This document shows, one piece after another, positions 1 to 7,156 of a stretch of 15,621 nucleotides of DNA. Under the pieces are notes generated by a model, which saw nothing but the letters and a program-made list of their open reading frames with translations, was not told where the DNA came from and ran no database searches. A program made the position numbers and the translations under genes. This DNA is from Candidatus Nealsoniibacteriota bacterium (GTDB lineage: Bacteria; Patescibacteriota; Minisyncoccia; Minisyncoccales; GWA2-38-27): positions 1 to 15,621 of the forward strand of contig PWMZ01000057.1 of NCBI GenBank assembly GCA_003559065.1, given 5' to 3'. Every line of letters starts with the position of its first letter. Positions within the stretch are counted from its first letter, which is position 1.

Positions 1-1309
1 CAGCTCTTACTAAACCATTTCCTTTAGTAAGATTTGAAGGTTCTAAAATGTCCTGATAATACATTTCTTGAAAAAGAATAACTGCTTGTTCAGTTTTGGG
101 ACCGAAATAACCGGTTATTTCTTCAGAGTAAATTCCTTCAAAATTACTTAAACAAGACTGCAATTCTCTTACTTGATCTCCCCGAGACCCTATCTTTAGG
201 TTTTCGGTAAAAACATTTTTTTCGACCGCTCTTTCTTTATAACCTTCTTCATTCAAACTAAAACCTTTTTCTTTTAATATTTTTCTTGCTTTTTCAGGAT
301 TGTAATCATTGCCGTTCTCGAAAAAGAAAGGAGAACTAATAGGAACTCCCAATAAAGACTCCTTGTCCACGGCATAATTTAGGGCTTTTCTTATATCTTT
401 ATCAAAATCTATTTTTTCTAGATTAAAGAATAAAGAAAAATATCTTGGCATGTCAATGTTGTAACTATTCCAACCTCTTTTTTCCTCTTTTAAAGAACCG
501 AAACCATCCACCCTACTAATTTCATCTTTTTTTTCAAAAAAAACAAACTCAATTTTAGAAATAAAAGCATCTTTTTTTCTTTCTAAAATTAAACTTTCAA
601 TGTTGTCATTCCTTTGATTGACTTCACTTACTTGATAAAAACCTGAGCCTATCGGTTTAAAGTTATAACTGGACAAAGGGGCATTTTCGGGAGAGATTTC
701 CGACCAAATGTGTTTAGGAATAATTTTTAAAGTCAAATTTTCTAAAAAACCGGCATAAGGATCTCTCAAAGAAAACCTTATTTTAAAATCATTAATTTTT
801 TCAACTGCTACCCCTAACCAATTAGCCCTGAAAGGACTTTTATACCCAGGATTTTGAATAGTTTCCACGGTAAAAACAACATCATCGGCAGTTAATAAAT
901 TTCCATCGTGCCAAAATATATTTTCTTTTAAAGTAACTTCATAAACGGTTTTGTCTTCTTTCAACTCGTATTTTTCGGCTAGATCAAATACTATTTCTCC
1001 TTTATTATTATATTTCATTAAACCTGAATAAACCAATTCAACAATATCTCTGTCAACATCGGAGGTGGCATACAAAGGATTAATAAACCTTGGCTGACCA
1101 ACTAACCCTTCTTTATAGGTTCCTCCTCGAGCCGGTAAAACGGCAGTATTTTTAAAATAAAAATTAAAAATTAGAAAGAAGAAAGAAACAAAAAGAAGAC
1201 CAAGAAAGAAAAAAAATAGTTTTTTTTCTTTTCTGTCTAAAACCCGAAAGAAGCGAAGCCATTGCTCTTTTTTCGGCCATTTAAAGCCTCTTTTAGCTAA
1301 ACTCAACAT
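1..1309 (-). CDS. Family-5 extracellular solute-binding protein with embedded peptidoglycan-binding domain (partial, 3' end beyond window)
   Basis: Surface protein expected to capture oligopeptides or similar solutes outside the membrane. The 436 visible residues start at ATG 1309. Residues 1-30 are basic and cytoplasmic, 31-52 form one very Phe/Leu-rich membrane anchor, and no lipobox cysteine is seen. The SBP_bac_5 fold begins near residue 59 with typical signatures: an INPLY-like segment after the anchor, W133-HDG followed by TADDVVFT (140-147), IPKH at 197-200, and PIGSGFY at 219-225. After an NPEKARKIL helix (from 337) the family pattern breaks: from residue 371 to the window edge a PG_binding_1 (PF01471) repeat appears, with VRELQ, ITGYFGPKT and AVILFQ. 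It follows secG by one base and is the last visible gene of the holin-secG operon. No permease or ATPase is visible. The family call is firm; the ligand is unknown. Whether the PG domain is an insertion or the C-terminus cannot be seen. Confidence 0.9.
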   Translation of the reverse strand, partial: MLSLAKRGFKWPKKEQWLRFFRVLDRKEKKLFFFFLGLLFVSFFFLIFNFYFKNTAVLPARGGTYKEGLVGQPRFINPLYATSDVDRDIVELVYSGLMKYNNKGEIVFDLAEKYELKEDKTVYEVTLKENIFWHDGNLLTADDVVFTVETIQNPGYKSPFRANWLGVAVEKINDFKIRFSLRDPYAGFLENLTLKIIPKHIWSEISPENAPLSSYNFKPIGSGFYQVSEVNQRNDNIESLILERKKDAFISKIEFVFFEKKDEISRVDGFGSLKEEKRGWNSYNIDMPRYFSLFFNLEKIDFDKDIRKALNYAVDKESLLGVPISSPFFFENGNDYNPEKARKILKEKGFSLNEEGYKERAVEKNVFTENLKIGSRGDQVRELQSCLSNFEGIYSEEITGYFGPKTEQAVILFQEMYYQDILEPSNLTKGNGLVRA

Positions 1310-1310
1310 T

Positions 1311-1520
1311 TTATAATAGATTTATCAAAGCAAGGATAATAAAGGCTGCCCCTAGAAAAATAGTGGCGTAAAGTAATTTCTGCTGAATTCCTCTTCTAGT
1401 AGAATAAAAGCCTCCGCTTTCTCCCCCTAAAGCGGATCCCAAAGCGGTCCCTCTTTGTTGAAAAAGAATACAAACAACTAATAAAATAGCAACAATAATT
1501 TGTAAAAAGGGTAATAACAT
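1311..1520 (-). CDS. secG: Protein translocase subunit SecG
   Basis: Small accessory subunit of the SecYEG channel that exports unfolded proteins across the cytoplasmic membrane. The 69-residue product is normal for a minimal SecG: a first membrane helix at about residues 2-19, then the family signature FQQRG, followed by a Gly-rich GSALGGESGG loop, and a second membrane helix at about 51-69. The gene lies one base after the holin-like gene stop and one base before the solute-binding protein start, so the three are almost certainly one transcript and may be translationally coupled. No Shine-Dalgarno sequence precedes the ATG; the upstream 25 bases are A/T-rich. SecY and SecE are not in this window. 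The call rests on motif and topology and is solid despite the short length. Confidence 0.93.
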   Translation of the reverse strand: MLLPFLQIIVAILLVVCILFQQRGTALGSALGGESGGFYSTRRGIQQKLLYATIFLGAAFIILALINLL

Positions 1521-1521
1521 A

Positions 1522-1872
1522 TTATTTTTTCTTATTGGAAATTAAAATCATATTTAAAAAGAAAATAAGTAAGAATGTCCAAAGATAAGCCAACCAAGTA
1601 GTAACCACAAACGAATCTCTGAATAAAACTCCGATAACCAACCAAACCAAACCAAGATTAATAATTAAAGAAGATAAGCCTAAAGTTAAAAATTTTAAGG
1701 GAAAGGCAATCGCTTTCAAGGCGGGTTTAATAAAAAAATTAATCAAGCCCATAATTAAGCCGGCTACCAATAACGTTTTCAAATCTCCAAGAAAGTAAAT
1801 TCCAGGAATAAGGTAAACGGCTAAAAATAAAGCCAAAATATCAGAAATAAGGTACAGGAGTAGTTTACTCAT
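1522..1872 (-). CDS. Phage holin family 4-type (YvlD-like) membrane protein
   Basis: Integral membrane protein of 116 residues with about four hydrophobic segments (roughly 4-22, 31-51, 57-86 and 90-112) and a short basic C-terminus. The pattern of a GLIMGLINFFIKP turn, then FPLKFLTLGL and an IINLGLVWLV helix, matches the PF04020 family (mycobacterial phage holin superfamily IV, YvlD-like). Despite the family name, most chromosomal members are not known to be holins and their role is poorly defined, so lysis activity should not be assumed. It is the first gene of the operon with secG and the solute-binding protein. A TTGACC / extended -10 promoter ends nine bases before its ATG. No phage genes surround it. 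The family call is good; the function is unknown. Confidence 0.8.
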   Translation of the reverse strand: MSKLLLYLISDILALFLAVYLIPGIYFLGDLKTLLVAGLIMGLINFFIKPALKAIAFPLKFLTLGLSSLIINLGLVWLVIGVLFRDSFVVTTWLAYLWTFLLIFFLNMILISNKKK

Positions 1873-1881
1873 TATGTCTTA

Positions 1882-1910
1882 TTAATATCATAAAAAAGAA
1901 AAAAGGTCAA
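1882..1910 (-). promoter_or_regulatory. Predicted sigma70-type promoter of the holin-secG-SBP operon
   Basis: On the minus strand, TTGACC (1910-1905) is followed by a 17-base spacer and TATTAA (1887-1882), with the TG of an extended -10 at 1890-1889. The -35 box overlaps the TGA stop of uvrC (1909-1907). The expected start of transcription, about seven bases past the -10, falls near 1875, so the mRNA would carry only about three bases before the ATG at 1872. Confidence 0.6.
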
Positions 1911-3034
1911 TCAATTTTATTTCTTAGTTTTTTGTGATAAGAAATAGCAAACCGGTGAGCTTCATCCCTTATATTCAAAATCAAATGAGCAAAGTCATCA
2001 GGCAAGTCTTTTAAAAAAACTTTCTGACCATTAAAAAAAAGTTCATTCTTTTTTTTAGCTAATGCCGCCACCTTAATGTCTTTAGTCAGCTTCAAGGCGA
2101 TGTTCAGTTGAGCCTTTCCTCCATCTATTAATATTAGCTCGGGTAAGGGCCATTCTTTGTGTTGGAGCCTTCTTAACAAAACCTCTTTCAACATAGCTGT
2201 ATCATTAGGCTTATTAGAACTAATTTTAAATTTGCGATAAAGGTGTTTGGCTGATTTTCTACCTAAAAAAACAACCATGGCTCCGGTAGCTTTTTCCCCT
2301 TGAAGATTAGAAACATCATAAGCCTCTATTCTTTTTTCTTTTATTCGAAAAAATTTTTCTAAAGAGCTTTTTTGCATTATTTTAGCTTCAAAAATTATTT
2401 TTTCAATAGCTAAAATTTTGTCTCTCACTAAAGCGGCTTTTTCATATTCTTTATTTAAAGAATATCTTTGCATTTCTTTTCTAAAAGAATTAAGAACTGA
2501 TTTCTTCTTACCCGAAAAAATAGCAAAAATACTATTAATATTCTTTTGATATTCTTTCAAAGAAATATCAGGACCCGGACAAAGGTTTAAATAGCAAAAA
2601 GAGCATTTCTTTTGGGGATGCTTTTTATATTGATAAAAAGGGAAAACATACCTTAAAGCTTCCAGGGCTTTTTTCAGTTCTTTACCTTTAACAAAAGGTC
2701 CCAGTCCCTTTTTATCGTGATTGATAAGCAACCTAGGATATTTGTTTTTGGTTTTGTTTAAATAAAAGTACTCTTTATCATCTTTCCAAAGAACATTATG
2801 CTTGGGCCGATATTTTTTAATTAATTGAGATTCTAAAATCAAAGCTTCAAATTCAGAGTCTTTTTCCTCTATCTTGATATTATCGGTGACAAAAAGATTT
2901 TTTCTAGTTTGATGGCTTTTAATTCTTTTTTTAATATTTTTGGCTTTACCGATATAAAGATACTCTCCTTTTTTGTTTGAAAAAGCATAAACACCACAAA
3001 CCGAAGGAATTTTTAAAGGGTTGACCTTTTTCAT
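1907..3034 (-). CDS. uvrC: UvrABC excinuclease subunit C, short form lacking the C-terminal HhH domain
   Basis: Nuclease subunit of nucleotide excision repair, which cuts on both sides of a lesion held by UvrB. The N-terminal GIY-YIG nuclease shows GVY (14-16), YIG (27-29), R37 and the catalytic-type E68. A short cysteine cluster follows (C144, C147, C152), then a UVR motif (about 194-212) that binds UvrB. The RNase H-like second nuclease is present, with likely catalytic residues D240 (AYDVSNLQG), D304 (LIDGG) and H360 (DEAHRFA). The protein stops at residue 375, right after this domain, where typical UvrC of about 600 residues continues into tandem helix-hairpin-helix motifs. The usual fourth Fe-S cysteine (GPC) is replaced by GPD. 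ATG 3034 fits the family start. The gene is divergent from rpsF; UvrA and UvrB are not visible. The call is confident. Confidence 0.93.
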   Translation of the reverse strand: MKKVNPLKIPSVCGVYAFSNKKGEYLYIGKAKNIKKRIKSHQTRKNLFVTDNIKIEEKDSEFEALILESQLIKKYRPKHNVLWKDDKEYFYLNKTKNKYPRLLINHDKKGLGPFVKGKELKKALEALRYVFPFYQYKKHPQKKCSFCYLNLCPGPDISLKEYQKNINSIFAIFSGKKKSVLNSFRKEMQRYSLNKEYEKAALVRDKILAIEKIIFEAKIMQKSSLEKFFRIKEKRIEAYDVSNLQGEKATGAMVVFLGRKSAKHLYRKFKISSNKPNDTAMLKEVLLRRLQHKEWPLPELILIDGGKAQLNIALKLTKDIKVAALAKKKNELFFNGQKVFLKDLPDDFAHLILNIRDEAHRFAISYHKKLRNKID

Positions 3035-3049
3035 AATTATTGGTAAGAT
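3021..3049 (+). promoter_or_regulatory. Predicted sigma70-type promoter of rpsF-ssb-rpsR
   Basis: TTGACC (3021-3026), a 17-base spacer, then TAAGAT (3044-3049). The -35 lies inside the first codons of uvrC on the other strand. The expected transcription start is near 3056, four bases before the rpsF ATG at 3060, so the mRNA would be nearly leaderless. The -10 lies only two bases from the opposing uvrC -10. Confidence 0.6.
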
Positions 3050-3051
3050 TG

Positions 3052-3060
3052 ATTATATCA
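3052..3060 (-). promoter_or_regulatory. Predicted extended -10 promoter of uvrC
   Basis: The minus strand reads TGATATAAT from 3060 to 3052: a perfect TATAAT (3057-3052) with the TGn extension. No good -35 lies at the usual distance (TGTTAA at 3080-3075 is weak), which extended -10 promoters can tolerate. Transcription should start near 3045, giving a leader of roughly ten bases. The element overlaps the A of the rpsF start codon at 3060. Confidence 0.55.
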
Positions 3061-3452
3061 TGGAATATTATGAATTAACATATTTAGCTTTACCTTCTTT
3101 AAAGGAAGAAGAATTAGAAGAAGTATCAAAAAAGATAGAAGAACTAATAAAAGAAGGAAAATTGGAGAAAAAAGAAAGAGCTAAAAAACAAAAACTTGCT
3201 TATCAAATTAAAGATGAAAGTCAGGCTTTTTTAGTTTCTTTGTATTTTCAAGCAGAAGCAAAAGAAATAGCTTCTTTGGAAAAATATTTAAAAGAAGAAG
3301 AAAGGGTTTTGAGACATTTAATTATTAAAAATAAGCCTCAAAAAGAAGAGAAAAAAAGAAGTGAAAAACCTTCTATTTTCCGCTCTTCTCAAAAACCAAA
3401 AGTCGAGTTATCGGATATTGATAAAAAAATAGAAGAAATTTTAGAAGAATAA
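3060..3452 (+). CDS. rpsF: 30S ribosomal protein bS6 with extended C-terminal tail
   Basis: Small-subunit ribosomal protein that pairs with bS18 on the platform of the 30S subunit. The 130-residue product begins MEYYELTYLALPSL, the standard S6 start, and contains the KKQKLAYQIKDE strand (about 42-53) and the ERVLRHLIIK end of the core fold (81-90). Residues 91-130 are an extra tail of about 40 residues, first basic, then acidic (DKKIEEILEE), beyond the roughly 95-residue family core. A longer reading from a TTG at 3021 adds 13 residues that do not resemble the family and would begin at the promoter -35, so ATG 3060 was chosen. It is the first gene of rpsF-ssb-rpsR, four bases before ssb. No Shine-Dalgarno sequence is present. 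Confidence 0.94.
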   Translation: MEYYELTYLALPSLKEEELEEVSKKIEELIKEGKLEKKERAKKQKLAYQIKDESQAFLVSLYFQAEAKEIASLEKYLKEEERVLRHLIIKNKPQKEEKKRSEKPSIFRSSQKPKVELSDIDKKIEEILEE

Positions 3453-3456
3453 ATTT

Positions 3457-3891
3457 ATGAATTTAAACAAAGTTTTATTAATTGGAAGGTTAACTAGAGA
3501 TCCAGAGGTAAAAACAACTACTTCTGGACAGATGGTTTGTACCTTCGGATTAGCTACCAATAGAAACTGGACTAATCGCCAAACAAACGAGAAAGAAGAA
3601 CAAGTAGAATTTCATAATATTGTTTTATGGCAGAAACTAGCGGAAATAGCTTCTCAATACCTGAAAAAAGGAAGTTTGGTTTATCTAGAGGGAAGGCTAC
3701 AAACAAGATCTTGGGAAGATGATTCTGGTACCAAAAAATATCGAACCGAAGTCGTAGTCCAAAATCTTCAAATGGCCCCGAAAGGAACAGGAACCACTCC
3801 AAACAACAGTCCGTCTCCTGAAAAAGAGGAAGAAATTCCGGTTATTGACGAAGACGATGAAGAAATAGATATTAAAGATATTCCATTTTAA
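3457..3891 (+). CDS. ssb: Single-stranded DNA-binding protein
   Basis: Coats single-stranded DNA during replication, recombination and repair and recruits partner enzymes through its tail. The 144-residue protein has a bacterial OB fold at about residues 1-110: NKVLLIGRLTRDPE at the N-terminus, FHNIVLW near 52-58 and YLKKGSLVYLEGRL near 68-81. A short Pro/Asn/Ser linker (about 111-121) leads to a strongly acidic tail ending DIPF, the canonical SSB-Ct peptide bound by partners such as RecG, PriA and exonuclease I in other bacteria. Length and domain order are typical. Its place between rpsF and rpsR is the classical bacterial arrangement, with gaps of four and two bases. The AGAAGAA upstream is at best a weak ribosome site. 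Confidence 0.97.
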   Translation: MNLNKVLLIGRLTRDPEVKTTTSGQMVCTFGLATNRNWTNRQTNEKEEQVEFHNIVLWQKLAEIASQYLKKGSLVYLEGRLQTRSWEDDSGTKKYRTEVVVQNLQMAPKGTGTTPNNSPSPEKEEEIPVIDEDDEEIDIKDIPF

Positions 3892-3893
3892 TT

Positions 3894-4088
3894 ATGAATT
3901 GTTATTTTTGTCAAAGAAATATCGAAGATATAGATTATAAAAAAGTAGAGCTTATTGAAAGATTTACCTCTGGTTTGGGCAAAATCAAAGCTAAGAAAAA
4001 ATCTAAACTTTGCACTACCCACCAAAAAAAAATAGCTAAAGCTATCAAGAGGGCTAGATTTTTGGCTCTTTTACCTTTTACGAAATAA
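3894..4088 (+). CDS. rpsR: 30S ribosomal protein bS18, zinc-binding form
   Basis: Small-subunit ribosomal protein that partners bS6 on the 30S platform. The 64-residue product carries the S18 pattern: [12 protein letters not shown] (13-24), a basic [11 protein letters not shown] segment, the [13 protein letters not shown] helix (43-55) and the terminal LALLPF (58-62). C3, C6, C40 and H43 form a complete zinc-ribbon ligand set, so this is the zinc-dependent (C+) type; many bacteria have a C- form lacking these. It is the last gene of the rpsF-ssb-rpsR operon. Its final 11 bases overlap the 3' end of recA on the opposite strand, and no hairpin terminator is visible around the junction. The ATG at 3894 sits two bases after the ssb stop without a Shine-Dalgarno motif. 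Confidence 0.96.
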   Translation: MNCYFCQRNIEDIDYKKVELIERFTSGLGKIKAKKKSKLCTTHQKKIAKAIKRARFLALLPFTK

Positions 4089-5058
4089 GTTTTTTAATCT
4101 CTTTAGCTACTTCAGGCTTTTCTTTTAAATAGTCCTTGGATTTTTCCATTCCTTGGCCTATTTTTTTATTATTAAAACTAAACCAGGAACCTGATTTTTT
4201 AACCACTCCTTCTTTTAGGGCCATATTTAGTAAATCGGCAGTATAAGAAATTCCTTCATCATAATAAATATCAAAACCAGCTGTTTTGAAAGGAGGCGCC
4301 ACTTTATTCTTTACTATTTTAGCTTTAATTCGATTACCAATAATTTCTTCTCCTTGCTTTATTTTAGCAATTCTTCTTAAATCAATTCTAACCGAAGAGT
4401 AAAATTTTAAAGCCATCCCGCCAGAAGTTGTTTCCGGGCTCCCCCAGGTAACTCCTATTTTCATTCTTATTTGATTCAAAAAAATAACTGCTGTTTTGCT
4501 TTTAGCAACAGTCCCTGAAAGTTTTCTTAAAGCAGAAGACATTAGTCTTGCTTGCAAGCCTATTTGCATATCTCCTATTTCGCCGGCAATTTCTTGTTTG
4601 GGCAAAAGAGCAGCTACCGAATCAACTACGATAACGTCAATTTCCTCCGACCTAGCTAAGGTTTCGACAATTTGTAAAGCTTGTTCTCCTGAATCGGGCT
4701 GAGAAATTAAAATATCTTTTAAATTAACCCCTATTTTAGAAGCGTAATCAGGATCCAAGGCATGTTCTACATCAATAAAAGCAGCTACCCCTTTTTTCTT
4801 TTGAGCCTCTTTCAAAATATGCAAAGACAGAGTTGTTTTTCCGCTTCCTTCAGGTCCGAATATTTCAACAATTCTTCCTCGAGGAATACCCCCCACCCCT
4901 AAAGCTTTGTCTACGGAAATAGAGCCGGTAGAAATAGCTGGCACCTTTGAAGCTCCCTCTTTCTTTAGGTCCATAATAGCATCTTCTCCAAAGCGCTGCC
5001 TTATTTCTTCTAGGGCTTCTTCTAAATTTTCTCTTTTTTCTTTTTTCTTTTTACTCAT
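4078..5058 (-). CDS. recA: Recombinase RecA
   Basis: ATP-dependent strand-exchange protein for homologous recombination and, where present, SOS induction. The 326-residue product has the Walker A motif GPEGSGKT (68-75), the EHALDP segment with catalytic-type E98, Walker B VIVVDS (142-147) and intact L1/L2 DNA-binding regions through IRMKIG and [14 protein letters not shown]. It ends at KEIKKLIS without the long acidic tail that restrains RecA in Escherichia coli, so it is somewhat short (about 350 is usual). ATG 5058 overlaps the ftsK stop as ATGA and was chosen over a TTG at 5070 that adds four residues. It is the last gene of the rpoB-rpoC-ftsK-recA run and converges on rpsR with an 11-bp overlap. 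No LexA-like operator was recognised. Confidence 0.97.
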   Translation of the reverse strand: MSKKKKEKRENLEEALEEIRQRFGEDAIMDLKKEGASKVPAISTGSISVDKALGVGGIPRGRIVEIFGPEGSGKTTLSLHILKEAQKKKGVAAFIDVEHALDPDYASKIGVNLKDILISQPDSGEQALQIVETLARSEEIDVIVVDSVAALLPKQEIAGEIGDMQIGLQARLMSSALRKLSGTVAKSKTAVIFLNQIRMKIGVTWGSPETTSGGMALKFYSSVRIDLRRIAKIKQGEEIIGNRIKAKIVKNKVAPPFKTAGFDIYYDEGISYTADLLNMALKEGVVKKSGSWFSFNNKKIGQGMEKSKDYLKEKPEVAKEIKKLIS

Positions 5059-7145
5059 ATTTTTTCCCAATCTTTTTCTTCGTTTGTATAGACTTCTCTC
5101 GGTTTAGCTCCATTCGCCGGACCGACTATTCCCCTTTCTTCCATTAAATCAAGCAGTCTAGCTGCTCTTACGTATCCTACCTTAAGTCTCCTTTGAAGTA
5201 AAGAAGCAGAAGCTTTTTTAGATTCAATAACCACTTGTTTTGCCTCTTCATATAAAGGATCTTCTTCTTCATCTTCGGATGAGGTTGCTATCCCTTCTTG
5301 AGCTGGCTTTTCTATTGCTTCCAATAATTCTTCTTTTAACCCATTAGTTTCCGTTTTTTCGTTTTTGTTAACAATATGGTCTATTACTTTCTTTACTTCT
5401 TTTTCGGAAACATAAGCTCCTTGAATCCTTTTGGGCTTATTATTTTCAGTAGAAATGTAAAGCATATCTCCGGCGCCTAAAAGCTTCTCTGCCCCGGCAG
5501 TATCAAGAATAGTTCGAGAATCTACCTGAGAGGCTACCTGAAAGGCGGCTCGAGAGGTAATGTTAGCCTTAATCAAGCCAGTAATTACTTCTACCGAAGG
5601 TCTTTGAGTGGCTACTACTAAGTGAATTCCAACTGCTCTAGACATTTGAGCTAATCTAACAATTAAAGCTTCGATATCTTTTCCTCTAGCGGCCATCAAA
5701 TCAGCCAATTCATCAATAACTACAACAATAAAAGGCAATGGATCCTCCCCTTCTTTTAAGGCTTTCTCGTTATAGCTATTAATATTTCTTGCTCTTTTTC
5801 CCGACAAAACATCAAACCTTCTTTCCATTTCTTTGGTTAACCACTTTAAAACATTAATCGTTTGGGTAGCATTATAAATAACAGGACACAATAAATGAGG
5901 TAACTTTTCATAAACAGGAAACTCTACCCTTTTAGGGTCAACTAAAATAAACCTTAAGCTTTGAGGCCCGGCACATTTAAAGGAATTGGTTGGTTGATAT
6001 AAGAGACTTAAGATTAACTCATTCAAAAAAATAGTTTTACCAGACCCGGTACTTCCAGCTACCAACAAATGAGGCATTTTAGCTAGGTCCGTATAAACGG
6101 GAAAACCGGAGACATCTTTCCCTAAGGCTATTGTTAGATTGAAAGGCAATTTTTGAAAATTAGCAGTTTCAACCAAATTTCTTAAAGTTACTTGAGCTCT
6201 AGTAGTGTTAGGAATTTCAATTCCAACTAATGACCTTCCAGGAATAGGAGCTTCTATTCTAATAGGATGGCTAGCCAAAGCTAAAGCTAAATCATTAGCT
6301 AGACCAGTTATCTTAGACAGTTTTACTCCTTCGGCCGGCTTTAAGGTGTATTGGGTAACGGTCGGTCCAATATTAACTTCTGACATTACTACATCAATAT
6401 TAAAATGTTGGAGAGTTTTTTTAATGGTTGATGAGTTTAATTTAATATCTCCTCCGCTAGGAACATCTTTTTCTTCTTTTAATAAATTCAAAGGAGGGGG
6501 CTGATAAGAAAAAATAGGCTTTCCATTGCTTTTTTCTTTTTCCGGGGCTTTTTCTACTTTTTCCGTCTTTTTTTTCGGTGAAGGATCAACTTCTTTTTTA
6601 GAAAATCTTGGCTTGAAAATTTTTCTAACAACACTCTTTTTTAATTTTTCCGGATCCTCGGAAAAAACACTCACTTCTTCTTTCCAAGGACGAGCAAAAC
6701 GTAAAAAAGGTCTAAAAATTAAAAAACCAATAAACAAAACAGCTGAAAAGATAATTCTAGTAGCCCATTCTCCTAAATATCTCAATAAAGGCCAATTAAT
6801 AGTATAACCTAAATAGCCACCAAACCTTTCTTCAAAATAAAAGCTACCGACAAATCCGGAAAAACCAATAATGAGCAAGATAAAACCAAGTAGAACCGGG
6901 GATAAAATAAGATCTTCTTTTTTGACTTTACTTTTGAAAAAAACAATACCGGCTAAAAGAAGAAACAAAGGTAGAATAAAAACGGTATAACCAATAATAG
7001 CTTGGGCAGCAATCATAAACCATCTTCCGGCTACTCCGGCTTTATCAAAAAAACTTAAAATAACAATCAAAGAAAAAAGAATAACTAAAATACCCCATAT
7101 CCACTGTTTTGTTTCCGGAGAAAGAATTTTTCTTTTCTTAGCCAT
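5055..7145 (-). CDS. ftsK: DNA translocase FtsK/SpoIIIE family
   Basis: Membrane-anchored hexameric motor that pumps chromosomal DNA through the division septum. The 696-residue protein has four N-terminal membrane segments (about 14-33, 43-70, 79-104, 126-150) and a charged, low-complexity linker (about 155-215). The RecA-like motor carries Walker A GSTGSGKT (364-371) and Walker B VVVIDE (474-479). After a second acidic linker comes a winged-helix gamma domain (about 632-690). The length is close to SpoIIIE-type proteins, far below Escherichia coli FtsK. In the gamma recognition helix the usual GYNRAAR reads GYVRAAR, and a following Glu is Asp, which could alter DNA-sequence reading. The gene follows rpoC by 11 bases and overlaps recA by four (ATGA). 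XerC/XerD are not in view. Confidence 0.96.
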   Translation of the reverse strand: MAKKRKILSPETKQWIWGILVILFSLIVILSFFDKAGVAGRWFMIAAQAIIGYTVFILPLFLLLAGIVFFKSKVKKEDLILSPVLLGFILLIIGFSGFVGSFYFEERFGGYLGYTINWPLLRYLGEWATRIIFSAVLFIGFLIFRPFLRFARPWKEEVSVFSEDPEKLKKSVVRKIFKPRFSKKEVDPSPKKKTEKVEKAPEKEKSNGKPIFSYQPPPLNLLKEEKDVPSGGDIKLNSSTIKKTLQHFNIDVVMSEVNIGPTVTQYTLKPAEGVKLSKITGLANDLALALASHPIRIEAPIPGRSLVGIEIPNTTRAQVTLRNLVETANFQKLPFNLTIALGKDVSGFPVYTDLAKMPHLLVAGSTGSGKTIFLNELILSLLYQPTNSFKCAGPQSLRFILVDPKRVEFPVYEKLPHLLCPVIYNATQTINVLKWLTKEMERRFDVLSGKRARNINSYNEKALKEGEDPLPFIVVVIDELADLMAARGKDIEALIVRLAQMSRAVGIHLVVATQRPSVEVITGLIKANITSRAAFQVASQVDSRTILDTAGAEKLLGAGDMLYISTENNKPKRIQGAYVSEKEVKKVIDHIVNKNEKTETNGLKEELLEAIEKPAQEGIATSSEDEEEDPLYEEAKQVVIESKKASASLLQRRLKVGYVRAARLLDLMEERGIVGPANGAKPREVYTNEEKDWEKI

Positions 7146-7156
7146 ACTTTATTTTA

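Noticed and set aside
1522..1872. Prophage lysis gene
   Set aside because: PF04020 proteins are common chromosomal membrane proteins, and no endolysin, capsid or integrase gene is nearby.
3021..3059. Longer rpsF reading from a TTG start
   Set aside because: The 13 extra residues do not resemble S6, and the TTG coincides with the -35 box of a good promoter whose start site lies after it.
3572..3802. Antisense open frame inside ssb
   Set aside because: It lies wholly within a clear gene, has no recognisable domain and is not accompanied by a promoter or start signal.
5059..5070. TTG start adding four residues to RecA
   Set aside because: ATG 5058 makes a clean ATGA overlap with the ftsK stop and gives the usual RecA N-terminus.
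6205..6807. Two plus-strand open frames inside ftsK
   Set aside because: They are composition-driven shadows of the ftsK linker and motor regions, without family resemblance.
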